DNA from: Sarcocystis neurona
Lineage: Eukaryota; Apicomplexa; Conoidasida; Eucoccidiorida; Sarcocystidae
Direction: 5' to 3'
Length of the DNA: 64,000 bases
Assembly: GCA_000727475.1 (NCBI GenBank)
Contig: KL647306.1
Location: 1,019,748-1,083,747 of the forward strand
Below, piece after piece: positions 10,449-22,400 of the stretch (its first letter is position 1; each line of letters starts with the position of its first letter). The notes beneath the pieces are model-generated. The model was not told the DNA's origin. It saw only the letters and a list, made by a program, of their open reading frames with translations, and ran no database searches. The position numbers and the translations under genes are program-made.

Positions 10449-13400
10449 ATGCTGCAGCACCCCTTCGTACACGTTCGCTTCTTCTTCTTGCCTGTTCACC
10501 TGCCGCTGCTTCTTCTCCGCCTCGTGTCCCTGGTGCTGTCGCACTGGGCGCTTCGCTTCTTCCAGCAGGGTCTGGTGTCGTCGCAAGTGACTCCCCTGCC
10601 ACGGCGGCGGCAGTCTGGCTTTGAACAGGCTGGCTGGGAGAAAGGAAGGAGCAGGGAGGCCTTCCCTGACTGTCGGCACTGCACTTGTCGACCTCACTGG
10701 CAACCCTCTGCAGCGCGCGTCACTGTGGTGCTGTTCGTGTGCTTCGTGTGTGGGCCCTTCCTCCTACCAGATCCCTTGCAGAGGCTGCCTGATGTTGGGC
10801 CACCAGCAGCACTGCCACCAGCAGCACCGCCACCCGCAGCATCCGCACCACCGTCTCCTGTGGTCGCCAGAAGAGTGACGACGACTGCCGCAGGAGGGGA
10901 AAGGACGCAGAGCAGCGTCGTTGTTCTAGCAGATGCAACGTTCAAGTCTTTGATCCCGCCGTCTTCCCCAGACCGCGTTGTGAAAGGCGGAAAAACACGC
11001 GGTCCGTCCCAGTTATTCGCGGTCCCTCCTACGCTGCAGTTGTCCGGTGCAGATTCTCTCTACTGTAGCTGTCAGCAGGGGAAATTAGCGCAGCAAAAGC
11101 CGCGCGACCCGGCACTGCGAGGAACTTCCGGCAACCCCGAAGGCGGCGACAATCGTAGCAGCAAGGACGCCAGTGGCGACACCGACGGAAAACAGAATAG
11201 CAACGAGAGGACACAAGGGAAACACAGGTACAGCGGCGGCACTCGTAGGACACGGGCACTCGAGGACGCCGAATGGTGCTGTAGTCCCGATGAAAAACAA
11301 GATGCGCTTCGCCGCGTCTTTGACGCGCCTGATGGCGTCGCCTTCGCCTCTGTTGGGGACTCAGGACAGCGTGGCACGCAGCTGACTCGTGTAAGTGCTA
11401 CCGCCGCTACTTGTAGACAAAGACGTCGTGCTGGGGCTAAATTGTGCGAGTGATGCTGCTGCCCCGCTTGTGCTGCAGCGAGCGGCAACGCGAGTGGTGA
11501 GGCGCCCTCTGTGGACAGAACAACGGAAAGGACGCGCCTGCAGCCGCTGCTTGAGCCGCAGCACGTGGCGAGCCGCCTGCTGCTTGCGCGCTGCTGATGC
11601 TGCGACGTCGTCGCGGTGGATGCCCACGAGACTGCTGCTGCCACCTCTACTGCGACTGAGGGATGCAGGACGACAGCTGCTGCTGCAGCCAGAGAGAGAA
11701 AGCACCTGCTACTGCCGCGCCGGCGGGCGTCACTGATCATTGCCTTGGGAGACAGTCACACACACGTGCTGCACCTCCTGGTGGTGGGATTGTTGCGCCC
11801 ATCCAATTGATCTGTACGCGCTTCGCTGTCACTGCTGCTGTAACTGCCACGGGTACTGCTGTTGCTGCCGATGCTGCTGCTTCAATGTGTGTGCTGCTGC
11901 CGGAGCTGGAGTTGCAGCTGCTGAAGAGCGGAAGACGCACGCTGCTTTGGACGCTGCAGTCATTCCAGCTGCTGGCCCGTGTACTGCTGCTGCTTGAGAC
12001 GACACACACCGAAAAAATTCGCTGCAACGGCTCCATTGTTTCGCCAAGAGAACGAGTGCCACCTGCCCGTTGTTGCGCTCTTGCCATGCTGTTTCTCCCC
12101 AAGGCGCTGCTGCTGTCTTGGCAGGAGACCCCACCTGCTGCCCTCTCACCGAAGACGCATGCGCACTTGCGTGTGCGTACAGAGATATACACACAAATAT
12201 GCGTGTATACCTGTACTAATTTTCTTCTCTCGGTGTGCGTCTTCGGCGCGAGACGAGACGTAGAAATGTATGGCACACACGGGCAAAGAGTGGGTTTAGA
12301 CGCGACGAAATTCATAAGCTAACTAAGAGAAAGAGAAGGCGCCTCACGGCTGCAGCGGGTTTCCCAAACAGGCTGTTCACCTGGGTATGTATACGCTTAT
12401 GTGTCTGCCCTTGTACAAGTGGAAACGTACTCATTTTGCCCCGTGGAAGCAAAGAAACCTCTCGTAACGGCGTCTGTAGATGTCCCTCACCGCTGTCGGA
12501 AAAAGGAGAGTGATTCTGGGGCAAAGGCGCAGTCTACGCATATCGCAGCTGCTCTTCATTGTCATCTTCCACATACGCATCTATTTCTCTCTCTGTATCT
12601 ACATATATATATATATATATATGTACACGTTGACGTGGTTGTGTGTACACAGAGCAGAATGCATGTGAAGAGGCATGTAGGTTCTATTACGTACGTAGGC
12701 ACGTAGATTTTTACCTGCACAAGTCGGCACACATGCGCAGCACCTTTTACGTGTATATACGTCTACACCCAGGATTTAACCTACTGACGTCCACACACAC
12801 CGCGGACAGCTGCACGATGTTCTGCGTGTGTGTAGTGGCAGAGAGAACAAGAAGTCTGAAAGGCGGGCGCAGGCGCGACGCACAAACGTTTTACGCCAAA
12901 GCGCAGAGACACACATCTATTTTCGTAAAAGTATATGTAGGAATATTGACCTCTGTACACAGAAGGGCAGTCCAAGCATGCGTGCAGGAGTGCGCGCGTG
13001 TTTTGGCGGCCTGTACAGGACGGTCATATAGCGCTTTGGCGAAGCGGCACGGGGGAAGCGCACCCCGGTTTTTGGCGGGAGAAAGACGTTGTGTTCCGCG
13101 AGTTTGTCTGCGTCGTTGTCTTTCTTGCTCTCTATGTCCCTCTGTCTGTCTCTGTGTCCGTCTGTCTCTCTGGTATGCATGCGCTTTCTGACAGCAGTTC
13201 AGCAGTCACTCCTTTCTCTGTCTCTGTGCGTAGTAGTGTGCGTCCTTTTTTCTACGTTGTCCCTCTCCCTCTCTACAGACACACGCATATCTGGATAGCT
13301 TCTGTGCCCCACCGAAGCCTACCTCGCTTACTCTCTCTGAATATCGGCGTCTTCAGACTGCGCTCTGTGTCCGCACCTCCTCCCTGTGCCCATATCTGAG

Positions 13401-16400
13401 CGTCTTTCTCTTCGCCTGCTACCTGCTGTATACGTCTTTCTCTCTCACTACCCTGTGCGTACCGATATACTTACGCCACTACTACTACTTCTGCTAGTAC
13501 GTCGGGTTCCTCCCTCACCCTCTGCATCTATGGACAAGCATTTTAGAGCCGGTACTTCAGATCGCCTACTCTCGCTCTATCTGTGTGCGTATCTCTCCAC
13601 CGCTTCACTGGCTCGTCCCTTTTACACACGCGATTTACTGTGACACTCGGTGCCCTTCCGCCTCACTCTGTCCTCCTATTTCTCTCCGTCTCCCTCTTTT
13701 GTGCTCTCTCCTCCCGCCTGCTGTTCCTCTCTTTCTCGTGCTCCCTCTCCTCTGTCTCGGCGTTTTCCCGCATCCGTCGCGCTCGACCACTGCCCGGCTG
13801 TCTCTGCCTTCCGGAACGGCAAGCCGGCGTGCCTGCGTCTCTTGTTGCTTTCAACTCAGATTGTCGCTACACTAGGACGTCTGAGTAGCCAAGTGAATCT
13901 GCGGTACGTTAATTTGCTGGGGGACAATTTCTACCCCTTCGGCGTGTACGGCACAGCTGACCCCCTCTGGCACGACAACTTCGACGAGGCTTTCAACCAT
14001 CCTGCGCTGGAGAAGGCAAGTTCTCGTCTCACATGGGAAACGTATCTTCCACCACAGCAAGGCACTTGTGCACGTGTACATTTATATATATATATATATA
14101 TGTATGCGTGCTTACTTGCAATGAACGGACGTGCATAGCAGTCTACGCGCATTGAGACACACGAGCACACGTCGTCTGCATGCCGATTAGGAATGGCGGG
14201 CGCAGAGACGGCTATCGCAACACCCAGAAACGCACGCATATACGTATCTGTCTGCGTGCTTGTATAAGACGCAGTTCTCACACGTGCGCAGGTTCGCGCC
14301 GCCGGTACACTGTGACTATCAAAACGTAGGTACGTACGTGTACGTATCCCCAAGACGACTTCCTCAGGAGAAAAGAACACGAATGCGGAGATAAGGTCGT
14401 TCCGCAGACGTCGCACATCCCTGGCGACGTAGAACCGACCCTGTGCACTAAGAGACCCGCGGACATGCATAGAGGAGCTGCGACGTGTGCCGGTCGGTGC
14501 ATGCGCAAGTGTACGTACACCGTCCTGCGCTTGTGTGCGAATATGTGCGCGTGAGCCGTCTTGGGGAGAGCAGCCGCAGGGCCGTATCTCTTAGATGCAG
14601 CTGTATGCTTGAGCCAGGAAAACGTGTGGCGAACAGACGAGGGCACGGCCTCGACACTTGGGAAATATGTGTGGGTGTGAAGCAGCTGCGGTAAAGAAGC
14701 TCCTCTTGAAAATAGGCAGCGTCCCACTTGAAGACTTGGACCTATGCGTTTGTCTGCGCGCGCGTGTAGGCGTGGCACCTCTCTGCACGTCGCCGTTGTG
14801 ACGTAGAAGCGAGCCCGTCTAGCGACAGGCTTCGTTCTATTTTCTGCCTCTGTCGCTTAGGTTTTAACGCAGACGCCACGTTGCAGGAAAGGCCGTTCGT
14901 ATTTCGAAATGGCACATAGCAACGTCGATGCCAGGCAAGGTTGCTGATTGCTCCAAGTGTGAATACACGGAGAAGCGCGCAAGCAAAGAACACAAGCAGG
15001 ACACAATGCCGTGTGCAGCCTCGCCGTCGATCTTGTGAAAAGCACACCAGCGCCAGAAGTTTTGTTGCTGCTCGCAGACGTGCGTGAGTGTCCCTGTGGA
15101 TCTTGTGAAGAAATGCCTGCGCTGACGTGCACGCCGCTGTATACGGTGATGTCTGCCGAGCCCTCACCGTCCTCTGTTGCCCTGCATGCGGTGCCTGTTG
15201 AGGTCGCGGTTGGGCGCGACTTTTTTGTTTGGCGATATGAATGGCCTCACGCGCTGCTGTGTGGCTGCGCTTCGTTCCGTTGCTTGTACGTGCTGCTGCT
15301 GCTTCGTCTTCTCCGGTGTCTCCTGCTGCACTGGTGTGCAGTCCTGCTATCCCGTTTATGTGAAGTGCATGCGTGCCTTCTGCGCCACCGTACACATACA
15401 CACAGCAGCACCGTGTGGCGTGCCGCAGTCGTTCAGTCTTCTTGCGCCTGCTGCTACATACGCAGTGCAGAAGTCTCCTGTTCTACGACAGCTTCCACGT
15501 GCTGCACTAGCTGCTGCAGCTCAGGGAGGCCGTTCCACTGGCTGCTGCCTGGCATGTTGGCGAGCAGCCAGCTGCGGCGTCTGTGGCAGCTGCTGCTGCT
15601 GCTGCTTCAAAGAGCCGGGACGCGCCCTGTGATGTACGAAGCTGCCTGCCGTGCGCATGGTGGAGCAGCCGCAAAAAAGCCTGCTACCACCGCGCGTGCG
15701 AGACTGCTGCTGCAGCGAAGCGTGCAGTGACCTTCCGCTGTGTGCGCTGCCGTTGTTGCGCTGCGGTCTGCACCTGGGCGCGTTGTCTGCTGTGCGGCCG
15801 TAGCCACCGCTTCTGCCTGTGTCCGTCGCCGGTTGCTGCTGCAGAAATAACGCTTGTATGGGGAACGGCTGCCATCTGTGCTGCGCCGTCTACCGCTGGG
15901 GGAATGTAGGCGGGACCTGCTGCTGCACTCTCCGCGCAATTGCTGCTGCGATGTTGCGGGTGTTGTCGGGCCGTCCATCTCAGGTGGCATTTTTTCCTGT
16001 ATTGGGCAACCATGACTATGGCCTCAATCCGTACGCCCAGATCGAACGGTACACGCAGACGGCTCCTGTTCTCGAGCCAGAGAATGGGGACGGAGCACGG
16101 CGTCGCAGATTAAGCGCCAGCGGACTGCAAGCCGCTGCTCGTTATCTGGCTTCTGCTGACGTGAACCACTTCGGTGAGGACCAAGTCGGACCTGGGGCTT
16201 CAGCAGCAGCACCAACTCCTCCACGTTCGTGTATCCATCCGTCTGTATGTGCCCACATATATATATATATGCATATGTGTATATACATCGATCCATATAT
16301 ATACATATACATACATGTGTAATTATGTCTGGAGAGCGAGAGAGGGGAAAGGAAAAGGGGAAACTGAGCACGTGTGTTCAAACACACAGAGTTGATTCAG

Positions 16401-19400
16401 CTGACATACACAAATCTGCAATGCTGCCTACGAGTTGGTGACGTGCCAACCGTCCTGATATGTGTGTGTGTGTGTGTGTGTGTCATCGTCTCTCTATATA
16501 TGCATGCGCACGTGGCTAACGAGAGACAGGTCCTCTGGAGGTAGTTGTGTGTGCAGTGAACGCTGAAAAAAAAGCCTCCCGTAAGGGTATGTTTCTCCGC
16601 AGGTGAGGCGCCGCATGCAGCCCTGTGTGTGTCTCTGTGTGGTACACGTGTGTGCACGTGTCGCAGCTGCTGCAGCAGCAGCGGCCCTTGCGCGTCACTC
16701 TCCGCACTCAGCCGCGAGCTACCACAGCCTGCTTAGACTTAGCCACTCTGTCTGCAGACGGCGACTCCACGTCTACACGTCCATGCCGAAGGTCCACACG
16801 TAGATGTGTGAATGGCGAGACCCGCCTGTGACCGGCGTCGCGACTGCTCGGCCATTGCTGCAATTGCCTGCGTATTAACGTTCTTCCTCTCGCATGGACA
16901 GAGTCTCGCACCTTTCTTTTATTCTACGAAGCGCCTACGGGATACTGTCGTAACATCCCTCCACACTCTGCCTTCCCATTTTCTTCCTCCTTTTCTTCTG
17001 CTCCGTCTTCGTCTGTGTCTTTTTCTTGTTTGCCGTCATCTCATTTTACTTCGTCGTCAGCGGCGCAGGTGCATATCGCGTCTGCAGCGTCGAGTTCTGT
17101 CCACGTTAGGCTGCCCGTAGTGTGCGCCGACATTTCTTGTCTCCCCTCTGCTGCGTTGAGAGCGCTAAAATTTGTTGTCTCCCCTCTGCTGCGATGAGAA
17201 CGCCAAAATTTCTTTTCTCTTCTGCGTCTCTCCTCGCAGCCGTTTCGGATCCGTCGACTTCTGTATTGAGAGAGAGTCGAGTGCCACCCGCACACATATC
17301 TCTACAAATCTCACCTGCGTAGCGTGTTCCCTCCTAAGGCTCTAGTGATGACGTGCATCATCTCTTTCTCTCTAGCTCTGCTTTCCGACCGTCAATTCCA
17401 CGCGATCCTCCGTCCATCGAGAAGTTTGTGCACCCTCCCTGTCATGGCGACAGCACTGCCTGCAGTCTGACTCATTCGCGCCAGGAAGGAGTCCCTCAGC
17501 ATGATTGCTTCACAGAGTGACTCACTCGTGTGTGGCAGTGTCTGTTCTTACGTCGCTTGTTACGCGACTGCTTCGGCTTCACTTTCTTTTCGTTCTCCGC
17601 ACACTGCCTTCCTTCTGGGGACTTTGTTCCCATCTACTCTGCAGTGCTAAAGCGACTTTGTCGTCCGCCTGTCTTTTGTGTCTGTGCGTCTTTTTCTGCG
17701 AGTGTGTCCTCATTTGCGTTTCTGTGTTAATTCCTAAAGCGGAAGTGTTTACGATAATCCAACGGTGCGTGTGTACCGACGAACAGGAAATGAGAGAGCG
17801 ACGGTGTGGCAGTGAGAGTCCACTGCCATATGATTAGTTACCTATGCAAGCGTGCAGCTGCACACAGCCGTGAACGCGGGTGAAAAATCCTCGCTGCGGA
17901 AAAAAGTGTATTTATGTAAGGCAAGCACACACACAAACACACACAGGCCCACAAGAGTATGCGAAGAGTACGGGAAGACCGCCGCGGCGGTGTGATTGTT
18001 CAACTCTATGCGTATATATAGGTGCACACGCGCGTAACGCTGTATATGCCATACGTGTGGGATGGAGAAAGGCACTGCACAGGTGTTCTTGCCTGGAAGC
18101 ACTGACGAAGGGAGTGGACCCCCCAGACAAGGAGAGAGTGTCTTCAGATGCCGACTGTATTTCTTGTGTATGTTTCCGACCGTCGGTTTCCTCTGTTCTT
18201 TTGATTCTCGGCAGAAGTGCTTTTCCTCTGCTCGTGCGTCAAAGCGAAACAAGGGCACACACACACCCACACACACGTGTTGGGGGAAGGCAGAAATACG
18301 AGGCGCCGCAGGAGACTGGACATCCGCGGTGAAGACATGTACGTAGGAGGAGCCCTGAGTAGCGGCCAGCAAGCCCCGTGCTTTAAAATGATAAGGGATC
18401 TGCCGGCGGTCTCTAGAATATTCCGGTGCATCTCTTGTACACGGTGAAGTGCTGGTTTATTTGTGTCACTCGGTTTTCGTTGCGCGTGACGGTCCACAGA
18501 ACAACACCGCGCCTTTTTTCGGCGGTGCGTGTGGCTCCTGCACATGTTCTGCTTCGTTGCAGCAGTCAAACAAGGCGTCGTGGGGGATCGGTGGCGATTC
18601 CCCAACTACTGGTACTTCACTCGCCACGTGTTTACCAATGTTCCAGTCGACGTTGAGAACCCGTACACGGTCGGCAGGAATATCGACGAAGCCTACCAGG
18701 TAGGCGCATCAGTCGCATCTCTTCATTTTACCAGGCTCTTCTGCTTTCACCCTGCAAGTGGTTCATCTTTTTCTGTCCTCCTCGTTTGTCTCCTTCGTCT
18801 TTTCAGCGTGAGCTTTTTCGCGTTAACGCCTTTTTCGTAGTGCGGTGCGTGCTCCTCCCGAATCTTCTTTCTTCCGCTGGTTGATTCTCACGTGTCGTCT
18901 GTTTCTTTTTCTTCATCCACTTTCCTCTTTTTCTTCTCGGCCCCCTTTTCACCGTTTCTTCTCGCGCTTCCTCTCTTTATTCTGCCCGCTGCTCGTCTTC
19001 CGCACCTGTGCCGTTCTACTGATTAAGGCAGCCGCTTGTAGCTTTGTAGCTGTCCTTTGCAAGACGGCTGTAGCTGAAGCAGAGGTGCTTTCACGGTGGA
19101 ATTCCCCGAAGACGCACAAGGCGCCCGAGTAGAGACGCACATTAGTCTGTGCGTTCTGCTGGACTTCTTCCGGTTGCTGCGTCCTGCGCTGGCCGTCTTC
19201 TTTCTTCGGCGGGAGGCTCCGGTCTTGTGGGTGGCTGTCGCTTGAGGAGCAGCGTGCGTGCAGCGGGAATGGGCGCCGCAGAACTGTCCCGCTGCTTTCA
19301 CTCGAAGCTTCTACGAGACGCGTCCCGCTGTTTAGAAGGGGACTGCACGTGCTTTGTATTTTGTGAATTTCTCTCTCTACATGGAGAAATCCTTTAGTTG

Positions 19401-22400
19401 CCGTCGTGCGTTCGCTGGACCCCGTGCGCCTTCGTAGCGACTGAGTGACCTTGTTCTGGTAGGTGAGAAGAGCCGAGCGTTTCGAGTGCAGACGGAAAAT
19501 GTGGGGAAAAAAGTCCCAGTAGATCTGCAAGAGCAGAGGAAGGGCAGGCGGTTTTACACATGCAAAACGAGGGGCACCTTCAGGAAGGCGTGTGTGCGTA
19601 GTGCTGAGAAAGAGAGAAAAAAAAAGAAGAGAGAGATGCTGAGTACTACTGGACAGAGGGTGAGGTTTGTTGCAACTACATCTGTGAAAGACTTACCTTC
19701 CTGGTCGACAAAGTACGAAGCGCAGGTCCTTTCGCGTGTACGTAAAGAGTAGAGCAAGAAAGCTTCGTGTACTTGTGGTGGAGAATAAAGCGTCTGCGTG
19801 CGTTGCTCGTTGGGCCTCTTCTCATGTGGTGACTGATCTGCTTTGTCATGTGTGGACGCCGCAGCTCAATAATCACAAAGGAAAAGGAGAGAAAGGAAAT
19901 GTGGTGGTGGTTACCGTTTACGTTGACACGATGCTTCTCATAGCAGACGAGCAGTTCGATCGAGGTTCGCCCTACCTTTTATCAAAAGACGAAATTTATC
20001 ATCTTCAGCTGGAGTTCATTGATGCCGTTCTTGCAGAAGGTGAGGTGGAATCACTCGGCAGCTACTCTTTGCGTGTGCTTACGGGAAAAAAGCAAGAGTA
20101 AAACTGCGACTTGTGGAGACGTGCGGACACACTGATTGCTGTGGGGTCCTGCTTGCTGGTGGACTTTCTGAGCCTCAAATAGGCACACGCATGGATACCC
20201 CCTAAGACATGCAGAAGTTTACTAGTTCGTGCGCACGTGCGTGTGACGATAGAGCAGAGACCCGGAGCCATTTGTGTATACACACACACACACACGTCTC
20301 GAAGGTGTGGACGGGTGTTCACCCGTGTTGTCGAATGCAGTCTTCCCACTGCAGAGAAGAGGGACTGTCTGCGGGTTTGTAGGCGTCCCCGGCTTACCAA
20401 GCTTGACACATGTTCACACACGTACGAACGGGCCGATAACTTCTGTCGTGTGCGCTGTGTACCAGTGGTGACTCACACACGCTTCACATCACGTACTAAT
20501 AGATAGCCAGGGCCCTGCCCTCTGCATATGGATATGACTGGACGCATGCCTACGCACACATAGATATCCACCTGAACGTAGCTCAGGTTCGTCGTCCTCG
20601 TATGTACGTATCTGTACACATATATGTGCACTTACTATCAGGCGTGCTGTACCGGAAGGCACTCGGGAGTATCCTGCCCGCATCCTACATGTGTGTGCAC
20701 GTCTTTTCTTTGAAGGCCTGCTGACGTGAGCGCATCTGCCGAACTTCATACGGCTTGCATCCCTCTGTACGTAGACGCGCGTCTGCGCATGTAGGCACAG
20801 AGAGATTTACGTAGCTCCGATGGACGGAACATAAGAACTGCGTGCATGTATGTCTAGAAGTCTATGTGATCACGCACGCGCTTGAATCTCAGGCAGAACG
20901 TCGGCAGATCCGCCTACGTGGACAGATGTGTCACGTGCCGTTGTCTGCGCGTGTGCAACAGCCAGACAAAACACACATCGATTTCATAGTAGGAAGAAAC
21001 CACGTGGAAGATCGGTAGCTCTCCGTATCCTCGACGTCTCTCTTTTTCTCTCTTTGGAGAGAAACTGTTCTGTTTCCACAATACGTTAGGAGAGGTCTCC
21101 TAGTCTGTCGTCTGCACCCACCTGTCGAACAAACACTCGCGGCTTCGTGCAGCTGTACGTGTCTGACTTACGCGACGCTGAAGAACGGATAGGGCAAGTG
21201 CGGCGGCAGAAACGTGACTAACCCAAGTCTGTGTTCTTAACCTCTTCGGAGAGCAGTGTGTGACGTAGGTGTGTACAGCTACGTGTGTACACTTGCACAG
21301 TAGATCCCCCGGCACACCTGTCTGCACCTTCTGGGGGAAAACGGGACGCTCGCACACGTTGCTGCTTCCGTCACATAGAAGGAGGCATCGCCGGCGTAGC
21401 CCCACACACAGAGGACCGCAGGCTACCTAAGTAGAATGCGGAGAGAAACGAGGGAGCGACAGCAGCTGTGGGTGGTGGAGAAAGTGAGCGCGCGCGCCTG
21501 CCTATGTTCGACGAGATGCGGTGCTTGCCTCCACAGCGCGGCGTGACGCGGACTGGATATTCATCTGCGGGCACCACCCGGTGGTGACAGACGCAAACAT
21601 GGATAGAAATATACCGGGATTCGCCGCTCGAATGAACGAACTGATAAAGAAATACGGGGTTGACGTCTACGTCTCTGGTCACGAACATATGCTGAGCCTG
21701 TTTCAAGTAAGTTCGTTCTTCCGCGGGCCGACGTATGGTACTTCAGCAAACGCCGCGGGCGCCAGCACACTGCTCTCCTCCTCCGCCATGCCCGCGCCTA
21801 AAAGTAGACAGGCCTCCATCTGTGCGAGCTATTTACTGTAGCGCGGTGGTGAAATTGTATATGACTTACACAGGGATGTACGAATACCGAGACACCCGTG
21901 TGGATAGCTTTCTTTCTGGTTCGATGTAGGTGGGCACAAGGCAGGCGTGTGCGTCTGTGAAGCTCCTTGTTAATCCGTATCCCGCATAAGCGCCACTTAC
22001 ACGCGTGCACCGTGGATGCACAGCTGAAGCACGCACGTGGATGCGACGGTCTCCGCCTGCTGCCCGTCGTGTGGAAGCGGAGTTCAAACACGTAGATATT
22101 ACGGGAAGACAACTGGAGAGAAAGACGACTGCGTTGATTAGCCCTGTATGAAGAGGTACACTCTTTAGTATGGCCGGGTCGATGACGGTTTGCCACGAGT
22201 AGCTGTGGAACGTGCCCTGGTGGATCAACACTGCTTACGGGAGAGAGCTGTTTGTGGGGAAAAACTGAGGCACGAAAGAGCAAATCAGGAGCACGCCTCT
22301 GGCTACTGCCACCTTGTCACCCTTCCTCGGCCGTCGAAAGGATGCGCCTGAGTGACGTGGTGCAACCCACTCGAGGCAGCTGTGTGACATACGCCTCTGT

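Noticed and set aside
10053..10703. Minus-strand Glu/Gln/Lys-rich coiled-coil-like frame, broken by TAG at 10416 and 10371
   Set aside because: It lies opposite the first exon of the phosphatase gene. Its coiled-coil look comes from reading CAG-type triplets, and two in-frame stops break it.
11616..11810. Plus frame containing ALGDSHT, resembling a metallophosphoesterase first motif
   Set aside because: The true first motif (VGDSG) lies in the exon ending at 11390 at a gtaagt donor in the right phase, so this one is in an intron.
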